Assembly: GCA_023434365.1 (NCBI GenBank)
Contig: JAEYSV010000044.1
Span: forward strand, 1 to 10,132
DNA length: 10,132 bases
Reading direction: 5' to 3'
Origin: Bacillota bacterium
Lineage (GTDB): Bacteria > Bacillota > Clostridia > Lachnospirales > Lachnospiraceae
Shown here piece by piece: positions 1-7,347 of this stretch. The first letter of the stretch is position 1, and each line of letters opens with the position of its first letter. The notes beneath the pieces are model-generated. The model was given only the letters and a program-made list of their open reading frames with translations, was not told the DNA's origin and searched no databases. A program made the translations under genes and the position numbers.

Positions 1-228
1 GGGTGGACGAACCTCTGGTGTATCGGTTGTCATACCAATGGCATGGCCGAGTAGCCAAGTTTGGACGGGATAAACGCTGAAGGCATCTAAGCGTGAAGCC
101 CCCCTCAAGATAAGATATCCCATAGCATAGCTAGTAAGACCCCTTGAAGACGACAAGGTAGATAGGACAAAGGTGGAAGTGTGGTAACACATGCAGCTGA
201 TTGTTACTAATAGGTCGAGGGCTTAACC
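1..228 (+). rRNA. rrl: 23S ribosomal RNA, 3' end (partial)
   Basis: This is the last part of a 23S rRNA gene whose 5' portion lies left of the window. Conserved terminal landmarks are visible: the GGCATCTAAGCGTGAAGCC segment near 82-100, the AAGATAAGATATCCC segment near 109-121, and the closing TACTAATAGGTCGAGGGCTTAAC segment ending near 228. The last element normally pairs with the 5' end of 23S to close the molecule. The exact mature 3' end cannot be set by eye and may be a few bases either side of 228. The gene points rightward, like most of the window, and is followed by a short A/T-rich tail and a terminator. Confidence 0.97.
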
Positions 229-297
229 TAATAATAACTTGGATGATAACAATGTGTAGTTTTGAAGATATAATTGGAATATAAAACATAAAAACAT
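229..297 (+). other. rRNA operon 3' tail without a 5S gene
   Basis: A short A/T-rich stretch lies between the 23S 3' end and the operon terminator. It contains a GTTTTGAAGATATA segment (259-272) resembling the processing-region sequences that usually follow 23S in Firmicutes. A 5S gene is about 117 nt, so it cannot fit in the roughly 70 nt available, and none of its conserved segments (such as CCCGAACAC) is seen. The 5S gene of this operon must lie elsewhere, for example between 16S and 23S, or be absent from it. Confidence 0.7.
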
Positions 298-325
298 AAA
301 AACTGCCTTAATAGGCAGTTTTTTG
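298..325 (+). terminator. Intrinsic terminator of the rRNA operon
   Basis: AAAACTGCC (to 307) pairs with GGCAGTTTT (from 314) around a six-base loop, TTAATA, giving a stem of about 10 bp that runs into a T tract (318-324). It sits about 70 bp past the 23S end and only 34 bp before the next gene's start codon, so it most likely ends the rRNA transcript. Confidence 0.88.
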
Positions 326-358
326 CGTTACATATTATTTATCGTGAAGGGAGATAAA

Positions 359-1255
359 ATGAATATCAATACATTACAATATTTTATTACGGCTGCAGAA
401 TTATCGAATTTTACGAAGACAGCAGAGAAACATTATGTAGCACAGACCGCAATTAGTCAGCAAATCTCTAAGCTAGAGAAAGAAATAGGAGTACCGTTAT
501 TTGTTAGAGAGCATAATCGTGTCACTTTAACCGATGCGGGTCATGTGTTTTATAACGAAATAAAGCATATCTTAAATCAATATTATATGACGATAGAAAA
601 AGTCAGGATTTGTGGAAAAGAAAAAAAGAAAGTTATCACAATAGGGTATACAGATCCTTCAGAGTTATATCAGGTATCAGATCTTATCATCGAGTTTCAA
701 GAGCGGTACCATGATTGTGAAATTATTATTAAACAAGAAGGATTACTTAATCTTATAAGAGAAGTAAAAAATGGTGTATGCGATCTCTATATCAGTATGA
801 GCTGCTCACTTAAGAACGTAGATATAGAAGGGCTTGAGCAGTATACCATATATCATGGTCAGATGTTATTATGTATATCGGTTAATCATCCGTGGGCAAA
901 CCGTGATTACGTTGAGGCCAATGAGCTAAAAGATCAAAAGTTTATTGTTCTTAATGTAGAAGATACCAAATTAGGGTTTGCCGAAATGTATAAACATTGT
1001 ATCGAAGATGGGTACCAAATACAAGTACTTGATTATGTTCCGAATATAGGAGCACAGCTACTTAGAGTTGAATTAGGCCACGGTGTAGCATTTGTTCAAG
1101 ACTTAATGGATAATCCAAGAGCATCAAAATTAAAACTATTGCCAATTAGGAATTCCTCACATAAGTATTCCATGAATGTAACTTGGAATCCTAGAAGTCA
1201 TAATTTACTGTTAAATGATTTTATTACTTTTGTTAAAAACCGATTACCAAAATAG
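359..1255 (+). CDS. LysR-family transcriptional regulator
   Basis: This is a 298-residue DNA-binding regulator, the usual length for the LysR family. Residues 1-60 form the winged helix-turn-helix (MNINTLQYF, then FTKTAEKHYVAQTAISQQIS near 18-37, then PLFVREHNRVTLTDAG), followed by a linker helix. Residues from about 92 to 290 form the type-2 periplasmic-binding-like effector domain. The reading frame is open upstream to 323, but the start at 359 was chosen because AAGGGAG (347-353) lies five bases before it and the protein then begins at the family's normal first residues. There is little room for a promoter between the rRNA terminator and this start. The next gene, in the same direction, encodes a secreted flavin reductase. 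By the usual logic of this family the regulator probably controls that gene in response to the reductase substrate or a relative of it. The effector is unknown. Confidence 0.95.
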   Translation: MNINTLQYFITAAELSNFTKTAEKHYVAQTAISQQISKLEKEIGVPLFVREHNRVTLTDAGHVFYNEIKHILNQYYMTIEKVRICGKEKKKVITIGYTDPSELYQVSDLIIEFQERYHDCEIIIKQEGLLNLIREVKNGVCDLYISMSCSLKNVDIEGLEQYTIYHGQMLLCISVNHPWANRDYVEANELKDQKFIVLNVEDTKLGFAEMYKHCIEDGYQIQVLDYVPNIGAQLLRVELGHGVAFVQDLMDNPRASKLKLLPIRNSSHKYSMNVTWNPRSHNLLLNDFITFVKNRLPK

Positions 1256-1294
1256 AGGTATCAGTTTTTCTTATGGTAACAAAGTTATTCATTG

Positions 1295-1323
1295 TGTTCA
1301 TTCAGAAGCAAGTTTGATAAAAT
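1295..1323 (+). promoter_or_regulatory. Possible promoter of the flavin reductase gene
   Basis: TGTTCA (1295-1300, 3 of 6 to the -35 consensus) and TAAAAT (1318-1323, 5 of 6 to the -10 consensus) are separated by 17 bp. The -35 is poor, as expected for an activator-dependent promoter, and the -10 falls inside the inverted repeat centred near 1322. A weaker imperfect dyad, GTAAC-AAA-GTTAT (1276-1288), lies just upstream and could be a second regulator contact. The assignment is tentative. Confidence 0.3.
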
Positions 1324-1335
1324 TATATCAAACTT
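1310..1335 (+). promoter_or_regulatory. Perfect 10-bp inverted repeat, candidate operator
   Basis: AAGTTTGATA (1310-1319) and TATCAAACTT (1326-1335) are exact reverse complements separated by AAATTA. No T tract follows, so it is not an intrinsic terminator. It lies between the LysR-type gene and the reductase gene, 44 bp before the latter's start codon. It overlaps the best candidate -10 element. It could be an operator for the adjacent regulator or for another repressor, or a hairpin in the leader mRNA. Its half-integer centre does not fit the symmetric T-N11-A pattern of classic LysR boxes, so the LysR link is an inference from position. Confidence 0.5.
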
Positions 1336-1378
1336 ACAGGAAATTAAAGCCCATGAAGTTAAATATTGGAGGACACAC

Positions 1379-3619
1379 ATGATGAATTACAGAAGACTTA
1401 TGAAATTGACTTGCTTAACTGTTAGTATCACAGCAATATTAGCAACATCCACAGGCTGTTCCAACGGTAATAATGCAGGAAATGTATCCCCTGTTCCAAC
1501 TGTTGCAGCTGGACAGACCTATACTGCTTCAGCAAAAGGGTATGGTGGAGATGTTAATGTAACTATTAGCGTAGCAGATGGAAAGATAACTGCAGTAACA
1601 GCAGAAGGTTCTTTGGAAACACAAAATATTGGTGGAAAAGCAATTGTAGATCTAGTGAATGGTGCATTAAAAGACTTGACAGGTTCTGAAGTTTCAGCAG
1701 TAAAAGTGGAAAATATTGATGCTGTTTCTGGTGCTACCATTACTTCAAAGGCTGTATTTAATGCATTAAAATTGGCATTAAATGAAGCTCAAGGATTAAC
1801 TGCAACCGAAAAGAAACCAGTAGCAGATGGAGTACACGAGATTGAAGTAACTGGACATAGTGTAATCTCTCCATTAAAAGTATCTATTACGTTTAAAGAT
1901 AATGCGATTACTGAGGTAAAAGTTTTGGAGCATGGTGAAACCGCTCAAATTTTTGCAACAGTAGAAGAAAAGTTTATCCCACGATTAATCGAGAATCAAT
2001 CACTAGCAACAGATGCAGTTTCTGGTGCAACGGTTTCAAGCAATGCGATTAAAAATGCAGTTGAGGAAGCAATTAAAGCTGCTGGTGGAGACGCTACAGA
2101 ATGGTCCACTCAAATAGAAAAACGCACTGAAAAAGTAGTGCTTGAAGGATATGATGTAATTGTAGTGGGACTTGGTGGAGCTGGAATGACAGCATATGCT
2201 AGTGCTGCTGAACAAGGAGCAACTGTATTTGGTTTTGATGCAGCTGGAAAAATTGGTGGAACATCAACAACAACAAGTGGACCAATGGCAATTAATCCAG
2301 AAGTCAAAATGAAGGATCAAAACAGTGGGGCACCATTTGTACCAGAAGATGAATTAATTGCTGACTGGATGGATTACACACAAGGCGAGGCCAAAGAGGA
2401 AATCGTTCGCTTAATGGTAGAAAAGTCTGGTGACGCAATGGACTGGTTAATTAACAATTATAGCTTTAACTTTGGAGATATTAGTGCTTTCTTCCATCCA
2501 AAAATGTGGCCGGTATGGGCGTCCTATACAGGGGATGCAAATGCTGAATACCTTGCAGCCATGGAAAAAGCAAAAGCTTATAATGAGAAAAATGATTTTA
2601 TGATAGAGTTAACTGCTACAAAATTGTTAACGGATGAAAATGGTAATGTAAACGGAGTACTTGCATCTTATTATGATGGCACTACTTACGAAATCTATGG
2701 TAAATCAGTAATTTTAGCTACTGGCGGTTTTGCAGGAAACGCTGAAATGATGACAGAATACTTCGGAGAACCTTGGAATTTAGATGCAATGGCACAAAAT
2801 AAAGGTGCTGGCATCTTAATGGCACAGGAGGTGGGAGCCGCTTTGTATAATATTGATGTAGCTCCAATGCAACATAATGCTCAGACTGCAACAATTATTA
2901 GAGACAATTCGTTAACAGCGAATGAAAAAGCAGTTTTAGCGTCAATGGTATTAGGTAAAGATTCTATGCTTGTGAATCAAAAAGGAACTCGTTTTATGAA
3001 TGAAGCTGGTAATATTGAGTTTGATTCCTGGCAAGGTGGTGCATATTTCTATACTTTATATTCAGAAGAACAAATCAAAGCATTTACACAAAATGGGCTA
3101 TCAGTTGTCTCAACTCCATTTTTCTTAGGTCAAGGTGGTACTGCAGAGGTTGGTACTCCAGTGGTAACAATGGATCATATCATCGAAGTTGGCGAAGCAA
3201 ACAAAATAATATATAAAGCGAATACTGTAGAAGAATTGGCTCAAATGTTAGGAATGGATGCGCTAACAGAAGAAGTAGAAAAATATAATTCTTATGCTAA
3301 TGGTGAAGCAGACCCATTTGGTAAAGATGCATCTTTAATTCATGCAATCAAAGCAGGCGAACCGGTGTATGCAATCAAAGGAGCAGCATATATCTATGGA
3401 ACTTGCGGTGGCTTAGATGTGGATGCAAATTTAAACGTTCTAGATAAAGAAGGTAACCCAATTAAAGGTCTTTATGCAACTGGATTAGACTCCATGGGTA
3501 CAATGTTAACAAATAAGAAAGCATATGTTACTTATGGTGGAGCTGCTCAAGGATGGGCACTTACTTCAGGAATGGTTGCTGGAGAAAATGCAGCCAAAGC
3601 AGTGCTTGAAAATAAATAA
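1379..3619 (+). CDS. Secreted FMN/FAD flavoprotein reductase (fumarate reductase-like lipoprotein)
   Basis: This 746-residue protein is predicted to reduce an unsaturated or similar electron acceptor outside the membrane. A lipoprotein signal ends in TSTGC, making Cys27 the lipidated residue. Two FMN-binding domains follow, each ending in the ApbE flavinylation motif DAVSGAT (Thr120 and Thr218), so two covalently bound FMN are expected. From about 258 to 740 comes an FAD-binding fumarate reductase/flavocytochrome c domain, with VVGLGGAGM (262-270), ILATGGFAGN (445-454), the GTRFMNE segment carrying the likely proton-donor Arg538, and GGLDVD (677-682) near the C-terminus. The His and Arg that bind dicarboxylates in Shewanella fumarate reductase do not appear: IYGTCGG and YVTYGG stand where HTMGG and NRLGG are expected. 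The substrate is therefore probably not fumarate. The frame is open from 1292, but GGAGG (1368-1372) six bases before ATG 1379, and the signal peptide, fix the start. ATG 1382 is an alternative. The gene is preceded by a LysR-type regulator. No ApbE or membrane electron-donor gene lies in the window. Confidence 0.9.
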   Translation: MMNYRRLMKLTCLTVSITAILATSTGCSNGNNAGNVSPVPTVAAGQTYTASAKGYGGDVNVTISVADGKITAVTAEGSLETQNIGGKAIVDLVNGALKDLTGSEVSAVKVENIDAVSGATITSKAVFNALKLALNEAQGLTATEKKPVADGVHEIEVTGHSVISPLKVSITFKDNAITEVKVLEHGETAQIFATVEEKFIPRLIENQSLATDAVSGATVSSNAIKNAVEEAIKAAGGDATEWSTQIEKRTEKVVLEGYDVIVVGLGGAGMTAYASAAEQGATVFGFDAAGKIGGTSTTTSGPMAINPEVKMKDQNSGAPFVPEDELIADWMDYTQGEAKEEIVRLMVEKSGDAMDWLINNYSFNFGDISAFFHPKMWPVWASYTGDANAEYLAAMEKAKAYNEKNDFMIELTATKLLTDENGNVNGVLASYYDGTTYEIYGKSVILATGGFAGNAEMMTEYFGEPWNLDAMAQNKGAGILMAQEVGAALYNIDVAPMQHNAQTATIIRDNSLTANEKAVLASMVLGKDSMLVNQKGTRFMNEAGNIEFDSWQGGAYFYTLYSEEQIKAFTQNGLSVVSTPFFLGQGGTAEVGTPVVTMDHIIEVGEANKIIYKANTVEELAQMLGMDALTEEVEKYNSYANGEADPFGKDASLIHAIKAGEPVYAIKGAAYIYGTCGGLDVDANLNVLDKEGNPIKGLYATGLDSMGTMLTNKKAYVTYGGAAQGWALTSGMVAGENAAKAVLENK

Positions 3620-3664
3620 CTTTATTACGCCCCCCTTAGATATATAATATACATGCAATAATTC

Positions 3665-3692
3665 AAAAAACCCGCAGTGATGCGGGTTTTTT
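3665..3692. terminator. Bidirectional intrinsic terminator
   Basis: AAAAAACCCGCA (3665-3676) pairs perfectly with TGCGGGTTTTTT (3681-3692) around a GTGA loop. The T tract serves the rightward reductase transcript. The A tract becomes a T tract on the minus strand, so the same hairpin should stop the convergent chemotaxis-receptor transcript that ends at 3732. Confidence 0.93.
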
Positions 3693-3731
3693 GCTATGTG
3701 GTAATGTAAAAAGAAAATAACCAGTAGAAGT

Positions 3732-5699
3732 CTATATAGTAAAGGTTTGAATAGAATCTTCTAATCCATTCATTGTTATATTGAGTTCTTCCGATAGCTT
3801 GGAGATACTCTTAAAGGTATCTTCTTGTTGAAGTTTAAAGGCACTAACCTGTTCAGAGAGTGCAGCTGATTGTTGGGTAACAGCGGCAATGTCATGAATC
3901 TGATGTTCGGTAGAATCTTTTAAGTCTTTCATCAAGTGCAGCTGAGAATTGATGGTGGTAAGCTTTTCATCAATATCCTGCAGGTTTGTAATTAGCGTTG
4001 AAAATACGGTATAGGTCTCATTTACAGCTTTTCCTTGTTGTAATAAGGTTTCGTTAGAGGTGGCAATAATATCATAGGCTTCCTTTGTTTTATTGGTCAT
4101 GTCTAAAATATTATGACGCACTGTATTAGTGGAGGATTGCGATTCGTGCGATAAGTTAGATACTTCATGTGCAACAACCGCAAATCCTTTGCCAGCTTCC
4201 CCTGCTCTTGCTGCCTCAATACTTGCATTTAGGGATAGTAATGTTGTCTGTTTATTAATATTATCTAAAAGACCAAGTAAATCTCTTACTGCATTTTGGG
4301 CTATGCTTAATGCATTCATTCTATCTTTTATTTCATTTGACATAGATAAGGTTTCGCTCATTGAATCATTTAAATACTCAATGGATGAGGAAGCATGTTG
4401 AATTAATTCTTTGGAACCGCTATTATTTTTATAAATAGTATCGCTTGTTTCTATAATTTGGTTTATACTTTCAGATAAAGAACTCATTGCTTCAGAGCAG
4501 GAGGTTGCATGAGTTGCCTGTGTAACGGAACCCGTTGATATTTCATCAATATAGATAGCAAGATGATGAAATGATTCAAGAGATTCTTTGGTGGAAGCTG
4601 TTAAAGTCTGACTACTTATAATCGTCTGCTTGATAGCCTCATCTGTTTGTTTTATCAGATGGCTAATTCGTTCAAACATTTCATTAAAGCTATTACACAA
4701 TTGCCCAATCTCATTTTTGTTTTGATAATTGGTACGAACAGTTAAGTCCCCTTGTTCTGCTTTTTTCATTAAGTTCATAAGATTAATAATTGGTTTGGCA
4801 AAGCTCCTTGCGAATAAACTTCCACCTATAATGGAAATGATACCTGCCAACAGAATGAGAAGTATTATCATATATACGACAGTTGATAATTGACTGGTTA
4901 GTGAACGCTCGGGGATACTGGCTAGTACTACCCATCCATTATCCAGCACAAAGTATGTGATTAATTCATTGGAGTAAGAATAGGACCCACTGTTACCTTG
5001 TATACTATCCTTCTTTAAATAGGTTGAAATATCTTTTTGGTCTTTAGGAGAAAATAAGAGTTTACCATCAGGATTTAGTATAGCAATGGAGGAGTCCTCC
5101 AATAAGCTTACATTATTTACTGTGGAAAGCAGAACAGGTAAATTAATATCCACAACAAGGGTAATTATATTGGTTTCCCCCTTGTCGGTAGTACTAAACT
5201 GCTTTGCTATAAAAACGTTATTCTTTAGGGTACCTAACCCAGTAATCCATAGGTAATCCTCGGTTAAATTCAAATTATTTACCAAAAGAAGATCATCTTT
5301 TGCATAACTACGTACATTACCAATAATTTTGCCACTATCTAGGATTAATGAAATATTTAGGATGGTATCATCAAAGTTTTCTGAGTAAATGATAGCCTCA
5401 TTCATTGCCTTTTCAGCTTTCATACTTGATAATGCATCTCCAGTAAAATATGTATTCACTAGATTTTCTTTCACAAGATTGGTTATTAAAAATTGGTTTA
5501 TTGTAGATTCAATATCAGATATGTATTTGTTAATGTTATACCCGGTTTGTTCTACGATTTGTGAGGTTAATTGGTTACTTGTTTTTCTTAAAGCATTTTT
5601 AGATATTTGCGTGGAACCAATGCTTACAACTATCAATGGAATAATGGAAAATAGAATCAGTACTAAAATAAGTCGCGTTTTGATAGAATGTACTTTCAT
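3732..5699 (-). CDS. Methyl-accepting chemotaxis protein
   Basis: This 655-residue transmembrane chemoreceptor senses extracellular cues and signals through CheA/CheW to the flagellar motor. Transmembrane segment 1 is near residues 8-29, and an extracellular sensing region of about 240 residues (near 32-270, probably a double-Cache type) carries the DGKLLFSP and NGWVVLASIPE segments typical of that fold. Transmembrane segment 2 is near 273-297, a HAMP domain near 298-350 (EQGDLTVRT, NEIGQLCNSFNEM), and a long cytoplasmic coiled coil follows. Its signalling hairpin tip near 479-520 reads NINKQTTLLSLNASIEAARA then GEAGKGFAVVAHEV. The tip is recognisable but somewhat divergent (TTLLSLNAS in place of the common TNLLALNAA). 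The protein ends in QTFTI and has no CheR-docking pentapeptide. GAGGAGG (5708-5714, read on the minus strand) lies eight bases before the start. The best promoter guess is TTTACA (5764-5769) with TATAAG (5739-5744), but its 19-bp spacer is long, and no good sigma-D promoter is seen. The ligand is unknown. Confidence 0.97.
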   Translation of the reverse strand: MKVHSIKTRLILVLILFSIIPLIVVSIGSTQISKNALRKTSNQLTSQIVEQTGYNINKYISDIESTINQFLITNLVKENLVNTYFTGDALSSMKAEKAMNEAIIYSENFDDTILNISLILDSGKIIGNVRSYAKDDLLLVNNLNLTEDYLWITGLGTLKNNVFIAKQFSTTDKGETNIITLVVDINLPVLLSTVNNVSLLEDSSIAILNPDGKLLFSPKDQKDISTYLKKDSIQGNSGSYSYSNELITYFVLDNGWVVLASIPERSLTSQLSTVVYMIILLILLAGIISIIGGSLFARSFAKPIINLMNLMKKAEQGDLTVRTNYQNKNEIGQLCNSFNEMFERISHLIKQTDEAIKQTIISSQTLTASTKESLESFHHLAIYIDEISTGSVTQATHATSCSEAMSSLSESINQIIETSDTIYKNNSGSKELIQHASSSIEYLNDSMSETLSMSNEIKDRMNALSIAQNAVRDLLGLLDNINKQTTLLSLNASIEAARAGEAGKGFAVVAHEVSNLSHESQSSTNTVRHNILDMTNKTKEAYDIIATSNETLLQQGKAVNETYTVFSTLITNLQDIDEKLTTINSQLHLMKDLKDSTEHQIHDIAAVTQQSAALSEQVSAFKLQQEDTFKSISKLSEELNITMNGLEDSIQTFTI

Positions 5700-5714
5700 A
5701 TATAAAACCTCCTC

Positions 5715-5880
5715 ATATTCTTAAGTTAATTCTATCACCTTATAAACTTATTTAAATATCGTTTGTAAAAGTGGTAAAAAAACTACGTAAAGGAGGTAAA
5801 AATAGTACGCATAAAATGTTTTTAGAGCGATCTGGTTCGAATATTGTAGTTTTTTCAGATTAAAGAAAAGGAGAATTTCA
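5715..5880. other. Divergent intergenic region with long-range inverted repeat
   Basis: This 166-bp region separates the leftward chemoreceptor gene from the rightward hydrolase gene and should hold both promoters, though neither is clear. AAAAAACTAC (5777-5786) is repeated in inverse as GTAGTTTTTT (5846-5855), with 59 bp between the arms. Between them lies a perfect Shine-Dalgarno-like AAAGGAGGT (near 5789-5797) with no ATG, GTG or TTG at a usable distance. The ATG at 5816 is about 19 bases away and opens only 15 codons. Confidence 0.5.
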
Positions 5881-6609
5881 ATGAAAGTCACGTATGTATA
5901 TCATAGTTGTTTCGTAATAGAGTTTGAGAATGTGGTGTTTGTTTTTGATTATTTTCAAGGAGAAATACCAGCCTTTGATAAGTCCAAAGAGGTAATCTTT
6001 TTTGCAAGTCATAAACATCATGACCATTTTTCGATGGAGATTTTTAAAGCAATAGAAAAGTATGATAAGGTAACCTTTGTATTATCTAGTGATATAAGCT
6101 TAAGCTGTAATTATATGCTACGGCATGGGTATGGCGAGGGGATTATGTCGCACATTATAAAAGTTGGTAAAAATCAATCTGTTACGTTAACAGTGGCAAA
6201 CAAAGAGTTAAAGGTTGAAACATTGACTTCTACAGATCAGGGAGTTGCCTTTCTTCTTCAATATGAGGATAAGACCATCTACCATGCTGGAGATTTGAAT
6301 TGGTGGGCTTGGCCAGGGGAGACAAAAGAGTATAATATTGATATGGAACTTAAGTATAAGCATGAAATCAATAAGCTAAAAGATAAAGAGATTAATATCG
6401 CAATGGTAGTATTAGATCCAAGACAAGAAGAGCTATATTGGCAAGGCTTTGACTACTTTATGCGAACAACGAATACATTGCAAGTCTTTCCTATGCATTG
6501 TTGGGAGGATTACAGGATTATTGATAGCATGGTTCAAAGAAGAGAAAGTGAATCATACCGAAATCAGATGATAATAATCACCGAAGAAGGGCAAACCTTT
6601 GACTGCTAG
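5881..6609 (+). CDS. Metallo-beta-lactamase-fold hydrolase, UlaG-like
   Basis: This is a 242-residue cytoplasmic protein with no signal peptide. The metal-binding motif H-x-H-x-D-H is seen as HKHHDH (His44, His46, Asp48, His49), within FASHKHHDHFS. The bridging Asp is in YHAGDLNWW (Asp138), and the last ligand His is in FPMHCWED (His206). The third ligand region reads TSTDQGVAF (115-123) and has no His, as in many members of the small UlaG-like/Lactamase_B_3 branch. Members of this branch hydrolyse phosphoesters, lactones or other substrates, and the substrate here cannot be told. AAAGGAG (5867-5873) lies seven bases before the ATG. The downstream gene begins 173 bp later, so co-transcription is not certain. 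A short A/T-only dyad (AATAATA-CTAA-TATTATT) follows the stop codon but has no GC stem and is unlikely to terminate well. Confidence 0.9.
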   Translation: MKVTYVYHSCFVIEFENVVFVFDYFQGEIPAFDKSKEVIFFASHKHHDHFSMEIFKAIEKYDKVTFVLSSDISLSCNYMLRHGYGEGIMSHIIKVGKNQSVTLTVANKELKVETLTSTDQGVAFLLQYEDKTIYHAGDLNWWAWPGETKEYNIDMELKYKHEINKLKDKEINIAMVVLDPRQEELYWQGFDYFMRTTNTLQVFPMHCWEDYRIIDSMVQRRESESYRNQMIIITEEGQTFDC

Positions 6610-6782
6610 GAAATAATACTAATATTATTATTAAGGATTAACTCCATATTAAAAGGTGTGGCAGCGATTGACTGAATTATAAAAATATGGTAGTCTATAT
6701 ATTGGGAATCATTTCTGATTTGGTCAAATTAGATAATCAGAGGATTGAATTGTCATAACAATGGAATGAGGAGGAGATACAT
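6610..6782 (+). other. Intergenic region upstream of the DUF2500 gene
   Basis: This 173-bp gap has two modest signals. TTGACT (6668-6673), 17 bp before TAGTCT (6691-6696), is a candidate promoter with a good -35 but a poor -10. TCTGATT (6714-6720) and AATCAGA (6735-6741) form a 7-bp inverted repeat with a 14-base loop, just downstream of the putative start of transcription. No T tract follows. Confidence 0.3.
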
Positions 6783-7193
6783 ATGTGGGGGTCATCGAAT
6801 AACGTTTTTGGTACAGATTTTGGTTTCTCATTATTTAGTATAATACCGTTGTTGGTAATTGTAGTTTTTGTAGTTGTATTAGGACTTATTATATTTACAG
6901 TGATTAAAGGTGCAAAGCAATGGAATAAAAACAATCATTCACCTGTCCTTACGGTGGAATCTACCATAGTATCAAAGCGTGCAGACGTAAGCACTCATCG
7001 TCATAATAGTGGAGATAGTTCTATGAATCATACCTCTTCGACGACAACATATTACATTACCTTTCAAGTGGAGAGCGGAGATCGTATGGAATTTATGATT
7101 CCACATACTGAGTATGGAATGCTTGTGGAAGGTGATGTGGGACGGCTTACATTTCAAGGAACCCGGTACTTAAGATTTGATAGAGAGAGGTAA
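6783..7193 (+). CDS. DUF2500 family membrane protein
   Basis: This is a 136-residue protein with a single N-terminal membrane helix (about 17-41, very rich in Val, Ile and Leu) and a soluble C-terminal domain (about 54-135) matching DUF2500, the family of E. coli YhhM. Family hallmarks seen are STIVSKRADVSTHRH (60-74), a Thr/Ser-rich linker STTTYYITFQ, GDRMEFMIPHTEYGMLVEGD and GRLTFQGTRYLRF at the end. The function of the family is not known, and its conserved part resembles a small all-beta domain. The start is set by GAGGAGGAG (6768-6776), six bases upstream. It lies between a hydrolase and rubrerythrin without overlap, so the context does not suggest a role. Confidence 0.9.
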   Translation: MWGSSNNVFGTDFGFSLFSIIPLLVIVVFVVVLGLIIFTVIKGAKQWNKNNHSPVLTVESTIVSKRADVSTHRHNSGDSSMNHTSSTTTYYITFQVESGDRMEFMIPHTEYGMLVEGDVGRLTFQGTRYLRFDRER

Positions 7194-7209
7194 CTGCGAT
7201 TGCGTTACC
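7189..7209 (+). repeat. Imperfect hairpin over the DUF2500 stop codon
   Basis: GGTAAC (7189-7194, containing the stop codon) pairs with GTTACC (7204-7209). A further GC/GC pair forms inside, with one bulged T and a GATT loop. No T tract follows, so termination would be weak. It could instead slow 3' exonucleases. Confidence 0.35.
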
Positions 7210-7347
7210 CAATTATAGTGACAATCTCTATTCATACATTGAATGAAGTATGCTGAGAAATCATAGGCTTATCATACGCTTTATAAAAAAGCTGTTGGAT
7301 AATAAATAATAAGAGAATAATTAAGGTTTAAGAAGGAGGAATATTTT

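Noticed and set aside
323..358. Upstream in-frame start for the LysR-type regulator
   Set aside because: It would lie within the rRNA terminator T tract, has no ribosome binding site, and adds residues not seen in the family.
1292..1378. N-terminal extension of the flavin reductase from the ATG/TTG-region upstream of 1379
   Set aside because: The GGAGG at 1368-1372 is correctly spaced only for 1379 or 1382, and the lipoprotein signal begins there. The extension would bury the signal peptide.
4129..4401. Plus-strand open frame of 90 codons inside the chemoreceptor gene
   Set aside because: It is antisense to a clear chemotaxis receptor, has no convincing ribosome binding site, and its protein has no recognisable features.
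5739..5769. Sigma-D (flagellar) promoter for the chemoreceptor
   Set aside because: An ACGATAT-like -10 exists on the minus strand but no TAAA-type -35 lies 15 bases upstream of it.
5816..5863. Fifteen-codon open frame after the orphan Shine-Dalgarno
   Set aside because: The spacing of about 19 bases is too long for that ribosome binding site and the peptide has no recognisable character.
7278..7292. GCTTT-ATAAA-AAAGC hairpin upstream of rubrerythrin as a terminator or PerR site
   Set aside because: The stem is only five pairs, has no T tract, and does not match the PerR box pattern.
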